From: an uncultured Bacteroidales bacterium
GTDB taxonomy: Bacteria; Bacteroidota; Bacteroidia; Bacteroidales; Muribaculaceae
Length of the DNA stretch: 64,000 bases
Assembly: GCA_902774055.1 (NCBI GenBank)
Contig: CACYGX010000011.1
Location: 1 to 64,000, forward strand
Direction of reading: 5' to 3'
Below, piece by piece: positions 32,330-40,260 of the stretch; position 1 is the first letter of the stretch, and every line of letters begins with the position of its first letter. The position numbers and the translations under genes are program-made. The notes beneath the pieces were generated by a model, which did no database searches, was not told where the DNA came from, and saw only the letters and a program-made list of their open reading frames with translations.

Positions 32330-33811
32330 ATGAAGAAGTTTTTATATATTGCCGCAATGACCATGTTGCTGGCAAGCTGTACCGAGGATTTCAAGGACTG
32401 GACCACTCCCCAGAGCAATACTCAGGGCGAGAAGGTGACCTTTGGTAACGGTACGATTACTCCTGTCGATGTGATTGATTTCGGCGCGCTCTCCGACGAC
32501 ATCGAGACGGTGCAGGTTTGCGAGATCAATGCTGTCACTTCGAGCGACCCCACCTATGTTCCCGAATATACCATCACTCTGAACGGCGAGGAATTCCCCC
32601 TGGAACCCGATGGTACGATGGATGCCAAGGATCTTGAGCAGTATGTTGTTGTACTCTACGGCCAGGAGCCCGTGGTGCGTACCCTCACCGCTCAGGTGAA
32701 GTGTATCATGAACAATGAAGCAACGGCAGTGGCAATCGTCAGCGACGAGTTCAATGTTAGGGTTATTCCCGATGCTCCCACGATTTCTAGCGCTTATTAT
32801 TACATCGGTTCTTCAAATAATTGGACCAAATGTGATGCCTCTTACCCGCTCAGCAACGGCGGTGGTGATGTTTATGCTAACCCCGTCTTCAGCGTTGTTG
32901 TTCCTGCTGTCTATGACGAGAATGGTGTTCGCACTGATAACAGGTTCAAGATTTACTCTCAAGAGACGATGGATCTGGGTGTTGATAATTTCTATAACGG
33001 TGACTTCATCGGTTATCCAGTCAATGGCGAGAATGAGATGAGCGGTGAATTTATTGAAGGTGCCAACGATGTAATTGCTTTTGACTTCAAGATTCCCGCC
33101 GACATCGAGGCCGACAAGTATCGCTTGACCTTTGACATGTTCAACCGCACGTTCACCATCGAGCCTCTCATCGACCTTGGTGAGCCCGACCTGTGGTACC
33201 TTGTTGGTAGCTGCATCGGTAACGGTTCGTGGGTCAACGAGGCAGGCAACGTGGGTATCTCTCTGATTCCCATGTATCCCAAGACCGATAACTACAACAT
33301 CAACACCTACGTTGGCTACTTCCCCGCTGGACAGGGCTTCAAGCTCATCCACACTCCCGGTAACTGGGACGAGCAGTGGGGTCAGAAGGACGGTATCTTC
33401 GTGAAGAACGATGGCGGTAGCAGTGATATCACTGTTCCCGAGGACGGTTACTACGAGATTACCTACGACATGCAGGCCGATGCACTGACCATCATGAAGT
33501 ATGCAGGCACCGTTGCTGTTTACAGTCAGATTGGTATGCCTGGTGGATATCAGGGTTGGGACACTGGTTCTAACCTGATGGATGCCATGAGCACAGTTGT
33601 TGAGAACCACGACTGGATCATCAAGGGTGTTACCTATGATGCTACCGAGTTGAAGTTCGCTGCTGATAATAGCTGGGACGTTAACTGGGGTGGTGCAGCC
33701 TTCCCCTTGGGACTTGGCGAGCATAACGGTCCCAACATCCCCGTCGAGGCTGGTACCTATGACGTGATCTTCAACGACATCCTGGGCGAGTACTACTTCA
33801 TCGCCAAGTAA
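32330..33811 (+). CDS. susF: SusF-like starch-binding lipoprotein
   Basis: A 493-residue lipoprotein with signal FLYIAAMTMLLASC (Cys17). It has an N-terminal Ig-like region and three carbohydrate-binding modules: about 155-275 (YYIGSSNNWTKCDASYPL), 280-390 (PDLWYLVGSCIGNGSWVNEAG) and 395-493 (YSQIGMPGGYQGWDTGSNLM). The last aligns closely with the end of SusE. The three-module layout is the usual SusF arrangement. It is last in the operon and followed by a hairpin at 33862-33894. Its function is to hold starch at the cell surface. Confidence 0.88.
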   Translation: MKKFLYIAAMTMLLASCTEDFKDWTTPQSNTQGEKVTFGNGTITPVDVIDFGALSDDIETVQVCEINAVTSSDPTYVPEYTITLNGEEFPLEPDGTMDAKDLEQYVVVLYGQEPVVRTLTAQVKCIMNNEATAVAIVSDEFNVRVIPDAPTISSAYYYIGSSNNWTKCDASYPLSNGGGDVYANPVFSVVVPAVYDENGVRTDNRFKIYSQETMDLGVDNFYNGDFIGYPVNGENEMSGEFIEGANDVIAFDFKIPADIEADKYRLTFDMFNRTFTIEPLIDLGEPDLWYLVGSCIGNGSWVNEAGNVGISLIPMYPKTDNYNINTYVGYFPAGQGFKLIHTPGNWDEQWGQKDGIFVKNDGGSSDITVPEDGYYEITYDMQADALTIMKYAGTVAVYSQIGMPGGYQGWDTGSNLMDAMSTVVENHDWIIKGVTYDATELKFAADNSWDVNWGGAAFPLGLGEHNGPNIPVEAGTYDVIFNDILGEYYFIAK

Positions 33812-33861
33812 AAAGTTGACCATGTAGAGACGCTAAATCAGGCGTCACTATCAATCCAATA

Positions 33862-33894
33862 GCGAGGGCGCATCTTCATGGGGTGCGCCCTCGT
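33862..33894 (+). terminator. Hairpin after susF
   Basis: GCGAGGGCGCA (33862-33872) pairs with TGCGCCCTCGT (33884-33894), an 11-bp stem including one G-T pair. A smaller hairpin, GACGC with GCGTC, precedes it at 33829-33846. T-run is weak. Confidence 0.6.
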
Positions 33895-33925
33895 TGTAAT
33901 CTTAAAAAACGGGCCAAAAAGGCTC

Positions 33926-33939
33926 TGCAAACGATTGCA
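33926..33939. promoter_or_regulatory. LacI-type operator upstream of the alpha-amylase
   Basis: TGCAAACGATTGCA, the best of the three copies. It lies 56 bp upstream of the -7 box at 33996-34003. Confidence 0.82.
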
Positions 33940-33995
33940 CATTGATTTTTTGTATAGATATTTCTGTTAAAGGCTTGGAATTAAGGATTATTTGC

Positions 33996-34003
33996 TATAT
34001 TTG
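33996..34003 (+). promoter_or_regulatory. -7 box of the amylase-galactanase operon
   Basis: TATATTTG matches TAnnTTTG and lies 32 bp upstream of the amylase ATG. The -33 region has only TTGG at 33975, 17 bp upstream. Confidence 0.7.
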
Positions 34004-34035
34004 CACATATAACCAACTAAAAAACGAGATAGACT

Positions 34036-36108
34036 ATGAAAAAGATTTTTACTACAGCACTTGTATTGATGTTGCCGTTACTGATGATGGCACAGGGCTG
34101 GCCGTCAAAGTATAGCGGCGTGATGTTACAGGGTTTCTATTGGAATTCCTTTAACGACTCCCGATGGCCCAAACTCGAGGCTCAGGCCGATGAGTTCGCT
34201 GAGTTCTTTAAGCTCGTGTGGATTCCCCAGAGCGCCAAGTGTAGCAATGGTCAGTCCATGGGTTATGATGACCTGTACTGGCTCACCAATTATACCAGCG
34301 CCTTTGGTAATGAGTCACAACTGCGCTCGATGATCAAGACCTTCAAGAACAAGGGCATCGGCACTATTGCCGACGTGGTGATCAACCACCGCGCCACCAT
34401 CAACGACTGGGTGACTTTCCCCGTCGAGGAGTATAATGGTGTGACCTACAAGATGCTCCCGTCCGACATTTGCAAGAATGATGATGGCGGTGCCACTCAG
34501 AACTGGGCAAGCCAGAACGGCATTTCCTTGAGTAACAATAACGATACTGGTGAGGACTGGGGCGGCATGCGTGACCTGGATCACCGCAGCACCAATGTGC
34601 AGGAGATCGTCAAGGCTTACGTCAAGATGCTGCTCGATGACCTGGGCTATGCAGGCTTCCGCTATGACATGGTCAAGGGCTACGGTGCGACCTATACGGG
34701 CATGTATAATTCCTATGCTGCTCCCGAGTTCTCGGTGGGCGAGTACTGGGATGGCAATCAGGGCGCTGTCAAGAACTGGATCGACGGCACCAAGGTGAAT
34801 GGCATTGTCCAGAGTGCGGCATTTGACTTCCCCTTCCGCTACGTCATTCGCGACGCGGTCAACAATAACCGCTGGACCAACTTGGGTACCTCTAGCAACA
34901 AGGGACTCTGCCAGGAGAACAATTACCGCCGCTATGCGGTTACCTTCATCGAGAACCACGATACCGAGTACCGCAGTGCCAACGAGCAGCAGGATCCCAT
35001 CCGCAACAACATCGAGGCCGGTAATGCCTACATGCTCGCCATGCCGGGCACTCCCTGCGTCTTCTTGAAGCACTGGATTGCTTACAAGGAGAGCATCAAG
35101 CAGATGATTTATGTGCGTCAGTTGGCTGGTGTGACCAACACGAGCAATACCTATAATGTGGACATGAATGCTGGCTCGAACTACTATGTTCAGCGCACGA
35201 TTGGTGATCGTGGCGTGATCCTGGCAGCCATGGGTAGCACTTCCTATCAGATTCCTCAAAACTATGTTGAGGTGGCCAGTGGAACTAACTACCGCCTGGC
35301 GTTGAGCCGCACCACCGAGACTGCATGGGTGAGCAAGCCCAGCGGTGAATATGAGGGCACCATCGACGTGAAGTTCACAGCCGTGAGCCAGACAGGCGAT
35401 GCCAAGCTCGTCTATACCACCGACGGCAGTGAGCCCACCGCCAGCAACGGCACCCAGGTCGCCGATGGCACTACCATCAGCCTCGACAAGACCACGACCT
35501 TGAAGGTGGGTCTGTTGATTGGCAACGCAGTGAGCGGCGTGATTGTGCGCAACTACACCATCGACAACTCGGAGTTTGAGCCCTATGAGATCACGGTCTT
35601 CCTCAAGGATCCTACCGTTGCGCCCAACAACTGGAGCGTGGTCAACTACTACACTTGGGACAGCTCTAACCAGCAGTTCAACGGCAACTGGCCAGGCCAG
35701 GCAACAACCGACACCCGCGAGGTTAACGGTGAGAAGTTCTATTACAGGACTTATATGATCACTGGCAAGGATTACTACATGAACTTTGTCTTCAACCAGG
35801 GCCCGAGCAACGTGCAGACCGAGGACGTGACCTTTATCAACAAGACTTCGTTCTTTGAGGTGACTACCCAGACCAACAAGTATCAGGTGAGGGATGTGAC
35901 CGAGCAGTACTTGCCTTATCTGGACGATGACGATGATCCCATTCCTGGCGATGTCAATGGTGATAGGGAGGTGACCATTGCCGACGCTAACGCCGTGATC
36001 AACATGATCCTGACTGGCAACTTCGAAGCCGTAGGTGATGTTGACGGTGACGGTGAGGTGACCATCAGCGACGTGAATTTTGTGATCAACCTTATTTTGT
36101 CGAACTAA
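34036..36108 (+). CDS. Secreted alpha-amylase (GH13) with starch-binding and dockerin-like modules
   Basis: The protein has 690 residues. A signal peptide ends LLMMAQ (residue 20). A GH13 catalytic domain spans about 25-430, with the nucleophile D211 (GFRYDMVKGY), acid/base E236 (FSVGEYWDG) and D309 (ENHDTEY). A chitobiase-like beta module follows at about 436-510 (LVYTTDGSEPTAS). A CBM26-like starch-binding module is at about 520-620 (EITVFLKDPTVAPNNWSVVNYY). A pair of dockerin-like repeats ends the protein (637-690; VNGDREVTIADANAVINMIL). It cuts internal alpha-1,4 bonds of starch outside the cell. No Cys lipobox, so anchorage is unclear. It is under its own operator and promoter, with the galactanase 16 bp downstream. 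Confidence 0.9.
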   Translation: MKKIFTTALVLMLPLLMMAQGWPSKYSGVMLQGFYWNSFNDSRWPKLEAQADEFAEFFKLVWIPQSAKCSNGQSMGYDDLYWLTNYTSAFGNESQLRSMIKTFKNKGIGTIADVVINHRATINDWVTFPVEEYNGVTYKMLPSDICKNDDGGATQNWASQNGISLSNNNDTGEDWGGMRDLDHRSTNVQEIVKAYVKMLLDDLGYAGFRYDMVKGYGATYTGMYNSYAAPEFSVGEYWDGNQGAVKNWIDGTKVNGIVQSAAFDFPFRYVIRDAVNNNRWTNLGTSSNKGLCQENNYRRYAVTFIENHDTEYRSANEQQDPIRNNIEAGNAYMLAMPGTPCVFLKHWIAYKESIKQMIYVRQLAGVTNTSNTYNVDMNAGSNYYVQRTIGDRGVILAAMGSTSYQIPQNYVEVASGTNYRLALSRTTETAWVSKPSGEYEGTIDVKFTAVSQTGDAKLVYTTDGSEPTASNGTQVADGTTISLDKTTTLKVGLLIGNAVSGVIVRNYTIDNSEFEPYEITVFLKDPTVAPNNWSVVNYYTWDSSNQQFNGNWPGQATTDTREVNGEKFYYRTYMITGKDYYMNFVFNQGPSNVQTEDVTFINKTSFFEVTTQTNKYQVRDVTEQYLPYLDDDDDPIPGDVNGDREVTIADANAVINMILTGNFEAVGDVDGDGEVTISDVNFVINLILSN

Positions 36109-36124
36109 CTGACTAGATTACTAC

Positions 36125-37486
36125 ATGAAGAATAAGTTAAAAGCCTTATTCTTGACGATAGCATTGGCGTTGACATCATTCAACGCCATTGCTGCTGTCA
36201 AGGGCGATGTGAATGGCGATGGCGAAGTCGGCATCAGCGATGTGAATGTCATTATCAATATGATTCTGTCGGGTGATACCGATTTATCAGGCGATGTCAA
36301 TGGCGACGGCGAGGTGAGCATCGGTGACGTCAGTGCTGTGATTGACCTGATCTTGAGTGACGACCCATGGCAGGACGATGATGCTCCTGTTGTGGGCGGT
36401 GACATCTCGATGTTGACCAAATATGAAGCCCACCAGCAGATGGCGCTAAGATATGGCGTGACCACGGCCTATTACCGCGACATCAACAACCAGCGCATCA
36501 ACGATGTCATCACCTGGACCAAGCAGCAGGGCTGGAATGCCGCCCGTGTGCGCCTGTTTGTCAATCCCGCCAACGCATCGACTGCCGACGTGGGCCAAGG
36601 TGTTATTCAGAACCTGGACACGGTCAAGGTCTTGGGCCGACGCATCAAACAGGCGGGCATGAAGTTCATGCTTGACTTCCATTACAGCGACAGTTGGGCC
36701 GATCCCGTCAAGCAGTTCACGCCTGCCGAGTGGGCTACGCTCGACGACGAGGCGCTGGTGCAGAAGGTCTATGAATACACCCGTGACTGCCTGCGTGCCC
36801 TCAAGGCCGCTGGCGCAACGCCCGACTATATCCAGACGGGTAACGAGATCAGCTACGGTATGTTGTGGGGACCTGTGGGAACGCCTACGTCTCAACTCAA
36901 GAAATGCTATAGCGGTGATGAGGCCAATTGGGAACGCTTTGCCAATCTGCTCAAGGCTGCCGGCCGTGCTTGCCGCGAGGAGTGCCCCCGTGCCAAGATC
37001 ATCCTGCACACCGAGCGTGTCGCTAAACCCAGCATCATGCTCAACTTCTACAACCAGATGAAGAGCAAGCAGGTGGACTATGACATCATCGGCCTGAGTT
37101 ACTATCCTTACTTCCATGGCGACTTGTCGGTATTGACCAATGCGCTCAACAACGTGGCAAACAATTACCAGGATAAGGACATCATGATTGTCGAGACGGG
37201 CTACAGTTATCACTATAAGGTGGGCGACATGGATTTCTCGTCAAAGTGGCCGTTGACCTACGAGGGACAGCGACAGTTCACCGAAGACCTGATTTCGCGC
37301 ATCAAGCCATATAAGCGTCTTAAGGGCCTCTTCTGGTGGTTCCCCGAGGCCAATGAATATGGCTTGGGTGGTAACCTCTGGAGTACGCTGCACGTCAATG
37401 ACGCCTGGTACAATGCGGGCTTGTGGGATCACGAGACGGGCAAGGTAACTCCCGCCCTCTACGAACTCAAGAATTTCGTTCAGTAA
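36125..37486 (+). CDS. Dockerin-like plus GH53 endo-beta-1,4-galactanase
   Basis: A 453-residue secreted protein. A signal peptide (1-24) is followed by two dockerin-like repeats at 27-77 (DVNGDGEVGISDVNVIINMIL, DVNGDGEVSIGDVSAVIDLIL) and an Asp-rich linker. The GH53 barrel runs from about 95. Catalytic residues are E241 (TGNEISYGMLW, acid/base) and E357 (IMIVETGY, nucleophile), with DFHYSDSWADP near 184. GH53 enzymes cleave beta-1,4-galactan side chains of pectin. It forms an operon with the amylase. The 3' end overlaps the convergent GT87-like gene by 20 bp. A galactanase is not expected in a starch locus. Confidence 0.88.
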   Translation: MKNKLKALFLTIALALTSFNAIAAVKGDVNGDGEVGISDVNVIINMILSGDTDLSGDVNGDGEVSIGDVSAVIDLILSDDPWQDDDAPVVGGDISMLTKYEAHQQMALRYGVTTAYYRDINNQRINDVITWTKQQGWNAARVRLFVNPANASTADVGQGVIQNLDTVKVLGRRIKQAGMKFMLDFHYSDSWADPVKQFTPAEWATLDDEALVQKVYEYTRDCLRALKAAGATPDYIQTGNEISYGMLWGPVGTPTSQLKKCYSGDEANWERFANLLKAAGRACREECPRAKIILHTERVAKPSIMLNFYNQMKSKQVDYDIIGLSYYPYFHGDLSVLTNALNNVANNYQDKDIMIVETGYSYHYKVGDMDFSSKWPLTYEGQRQFTEDLISRIKPYKRLKGLFWWFPEANEYGLGGNLWSTLHVNDAWYNAGLWDHETGKVTPALYELKNFVQ

Positions 37487-38606
37487 TCATCGACCATACC
37501 ATCTTGCACCACACGATGGTGTAGAGATATACATTAATGTATAAGGTGCCGTTCAGGAATTTGTGAATACTGGACGGCACTAGTACGTCGGTGGGTATGC
37601 ATCCAAAGAATACGAACAGAGCCCAGAACAAGACTTTGTCCAGCACAGTGTGGCGCTCTTGCAGGTAGTACCAGAGCATGTAACCCGACAGGGCGATGAG
37701 ATAGGTGTGAACCTCAGACGAGTCGCCAAACACAATGATCCAGCCCATGAGGACGCCGAGTGTCGTGGCGCGGAATTCAAACTCGTGCCACCGATGGCGT
37801 TTCATGAAGAACAAGGCGATAATCAAGCCTACAGTTACAAGTTGCACAATGCGGTAGTAGTCAAGGACGTACCTTAGCGGATAGGCATAGAGCAGGGACA
37901 TAAAGGTGTCGCCGCTCTGGTGCACCGCCAGCATGTTCCACCAGTTCATATAGCAGGGGATGAGCCCGTCAAGACCCACCTTGATTGCCGGTGTGATGAG
38001 TAACAGGATGCCAATGAGCGCTGCGAGGCCGAGGCGGCGGAATGCCTTAGGATAGCAAAACAGAATCAGCAACTCCACGATGCCATACACCTTGGTCGTT
38101 GCCGATATCATAATCAGCAACACGGCCCAGAACCCCTTTCCGCGTTCCAGCAGGCTGAACGAGAACAGGAAGAGGTAGGCGACAACGATGTTAAACTGAA
38201 AGGGGAAAACGCTTTGCTCGAGTACCAGCAGCAGGAAAAGGAAGATTTTTACCTTGTAGGCATCATAGCGTTTTGGCAGGGTGAATATCGACAAGGCAAA
38301 CAAGGAGTAGTTACCCAGATTCCATACAAACGGCCCCAACCAATTGGGCAGCATGGCAATGGGCCAGTAGAGCACCGAGAAGACAGGCGTATAAAGGAAA
38401 AAACGACCGTGTGCATCGGCAAAGTCCATCGTGTAAGGATTGACTCCTCTCCAGAAGCACAGTGTCGAGTCGGTATATACAAGGTAGTTGGCATACCGCA
38501 GCCTGAAGGTTTCGATCGCTGTTGCGATGATGGCAACGATGAGCCCCAGAATGTAAACCGAAATCTTGGGGTTTTGCTTGATATTCTCGGGTAGTTTTAG
38601 GGTCAT
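37467..38606 (-). CDS. GT87/DUF2029-like polyprenyl-phosphate glycosyltransferase
   Basis: A 379-residue membrane protein with about ten hydrophobic helices. TDSTLCFWRGVNPYTMDFAD after the first helix has the Asp and the NPY pattern of GT-C enzymes such as the DUF2029/GT87 mannosyltransferases. FFLYTPVFSVLYWPIAML and FSLLERGKGFWAVLLIMISATTKVY are also typical. It should move a sugar from a polyprenyl-phosphate donor on the periplasmic side. It overlaps the stop of the deacetylase gene by 4 bp (38603-38606), so the two are coupled. The acceptor is unknown. Confidence 0.7.
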   Translation of the reverse strand: MTLKLPENIKQNPKISVYILGLIVAIIATAIETFRLRYANYLVYTDSTLCFWRGVNPYTMDFADAHGRFFLYTPVFSVLYWPIAMLPNWLGPFVWNLGNYSLFALSIFTLPKRYDAYKVKIFLFLLLVLEQSVFPFQFNIVVAYLFLFSFSLLERGKGFWAVLLIMISATTKVYGIVELLILFCYPKAFRRLGLAALIGILLLITPAIKVGLDGLIPCYMNWWNMLAVHQSGDTFMSLLYAYPLRYVLDYYRIVQLVTVGLIIALFFMKRHRWHEFEFRATTLGVLMGWIIVFGDSSEVHTYLIALSGYMLWYYLQERHTVLDKVLFWALFVFFGCIPTDVLVPSSIHKFLNGTLYINVYLYTIVWCKMVWSMITERNS

Positions 38607-39421
38607 TTTACTGTGGATGAGTGGGTGACTTCGTTGAAATGCTGTGTATATTCAGTAAATGTGGCAAATTGTGCCCCGTGCTGCTTGAAGGTCTTGATGA
38701 TGGTGTCCAGACGCTTGACGGAAGCGGTTCCTGAGTTGCGCTTGATGATAAATGGTATCTTCCATTCGGGATGCTCCTTGAGTGGGTAGTATTCCCAGGG
38801 ATGGAAGTAGGTGACAAACAGGCCATCGTGACGCAAGGTCCAGAGCGTTAACTTCTTGTAGAGCCACATTGGGTAGTTGTGGCATGCCAACCAGAATACC
38901 GGCAGGCGCAGCCATGGTGACACCGATGCGGGAATCTGCAGTATTTTACCCTTGTAGAATGGGGTGCGTGGCACGTCCAGGTGCATGTATCTGCCAGGAA
39001 TGAAAGCGGGATGCAATGATGAGTTATAGAGGTAGCCGACGCGCTCCAGTTCCTCGTCATCGACGGGAAACATGCGAGGCTGGCGATAGCCGTTGGCTGT
39101 GATGTGGGTAAGACGTTCGATAATCTCCTTGGATTGGCTGGGGTCACTGTCCTTGAGATTGAAGTGATCCACGCCGTGACATGCCACCTCATGCCCCTCG
39201 TTGAGGATGCGCTGCATGACGTCGGGCGCATGCTGGGCAAAGTTTGCGGTGCAGAAGAAGGTGGCTCTCACCTGGTTCTTCTTCAGCGTATCCAAGATGA
39301 TATTGGTGCCGGCAGCAGAAACTTCAATGCTTCTGTCAAGCTTGATGTCCACGCCATGCTCCCGGGGCAAGTCAAACTCTTCGGTGTCAAAACTCAATAA
39401 TATCAAATTAGATCCCTTCAT
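38603..39421 (-). CDS. Polysaccharide deacetylase family protein
   Basis: About 272 residues from the ATG at 39421. The -7 box at 39431-39438 is only 9 bp upstream, so a longer start (TTG at 39433) is unlikely. NodB-type motifs are LLSFDTEEFD (Asp pair), HEVACHGVDHF (the His pair that binds the metal) and PASVSPWLRLPVFW. The C-terminal LFVTYFHPWEYY gives the catalytic His region. It probably removes N- or O-acetyl groups from an envelope glycan. No signal peptide. Co-transcribed with the GT87-like gene, suggesting modification of one glycan. Confidence 0.8.
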   Translation of the reverse strand: MKGSNLILLSFDTEEFDLPREHGVDIKLDRSIEVSAAGTNIILDTLKKNQVRATFFCTANFAQHAPDVMQRILNEGHEVACHGVDHFNLKDSDPSQSKEIIERLTHITANGYRQPRMFPVDDEELERVGYLYNSSLHPAFIPGRYMHLDVPRTPFYKGKILQIPASVSPWLRLPVFWLACHNYPMWLYKKLTLWTLRHDGLFVTYFHPWEYYPLKEHPEWKIPFIIKRNSGTASVKRLDTIIKTFKQHGAQFATFTEYTQHFNEVTHSSTVK

Positions 39422-39430
39422 ACAAGGGCA

Positions 39431-39438
39431 CAAAATTA
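39431..39438 (-). promoter_or_regulatory. -7 box immediately before the deacetylase ATG
   Basis: The minus strand reads TAATTTTG. It ends 9 bp before the ATG at 39421, predicting a transcript with almost no leader. Confidence 0.55.
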
Positions 39439-39460
39439 CAAATAAATGTGGAGGTGAGAC

Positions 39461-39490
39461 AAAAAAACTGGCTCAAAATGCGGGCCAGTT
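39461..39490 (-). terminator. Rho-independent terminator of the methyltransferase gene
   Basis: AACTGGC (39466-39472) pairs with GCCAGTT (39484-39490). On the minus strand the stem is followed by a run of T (complement of 39461-39467). Confidence 0.75.
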
Positions 39491-39529
39491 TATTTGAGAA
39501 GAGAGTATGTAACAATTATTGATGGACTG

Positions 39530-40162
39530 TCAGGCCTGTTTTTTCGCTGTGACGCAGACAAAGTGGCGTTGCTCATCCTGACGGACTTTGATGTCGGTAA
39601 ATCCAGCGTCTTTAAGGCTCAATTTTATCTCATCAGGCGTGTAGATGCGCATGCCGCCAACGGCTTTTGACATGGGATCGTGATTGGGGTCAAGACCGTC
39701 GAGCTCGTTGGCGATGACCACCATGCCGCCGGGTTTTAGCACTCTATAAATCTCAGAAAATCCACTGTCAATCGACAACCAGTAGTAAATGGCCTCAAAG
39801 GCGGTGGCTACGTCAATGACACACTTGGCGATGGGCATTTGAACGGCATTGCCGCCCATAACGGTGCAGTCACCGTCAACCACGGCAGGATAATTCTTGT
39901 CGGTGGTCATTTCTAGGGCCATGGCCGAGATGTCCAGGCCTGTCGCGCGGCAGCCAGGGTAGAGCTTGAGCATGCGGCCAATATTGGCGCCGCCTCCACA
40001 ACCCACGTCCAGGATTCTGCTGTTTTCAGGAATTTTAAGTTCGCTAAACACCCATTCTGGGAGGGCTGCATGCTTCTTGCCGTTCATGGCAAGGAGCGTG
40101 CGACGGCCCCAGAAACCCTTGGGATGTCTTCCGCGCTTATAATGACGTATGATGCTAGCCAT
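39530..40162 (-). CDS. Class I SAM-dependent methyltransferase
   Basis: A 210-residue protein with a clear SAM-binding motif I, ILDVGCGGGANIGRML (about residues 49-64), motif II acidic residue in ATGLDIS, and DVATAFEAIYYW and IYRVLKPGGMVVI (Methyltransf_11 type). A small-molecule or lipid acceptor is likely but cannot be named. It is a single gene upstream of the deacetylase, with a terminator between, so it may be transcribed separately from that pair. Confidence 0.82.
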   Translation of the reverse strand: MASIIRHYKRGRHPKGFWGRRTLLAMNGKKHAALPEWVFSELKIPENSRILDVGCGGGANIGRMLKLYPGCRATGLDISAMALEMTTDKNYPAVVDGDCTVMGGNAVQMPIAKCVIDVATAFEAIYYWLSIDSGFSEIYRVLKPGGMVVIANELDGLDPNHDPMSKAVGGMRIYTPDEIKLSLKDAGFTDIKVRQDEQRHFVCVTAKKQA

Positions 40163-40260
40163 AATTGTCCTTTACTTCAATCTGCAAAAATACTTGTAAA
40201 TGGGCGAATACACAATAACTGAAATCGGTAATTCGGCCTGTGGGACTGGTTCTGACGTCG

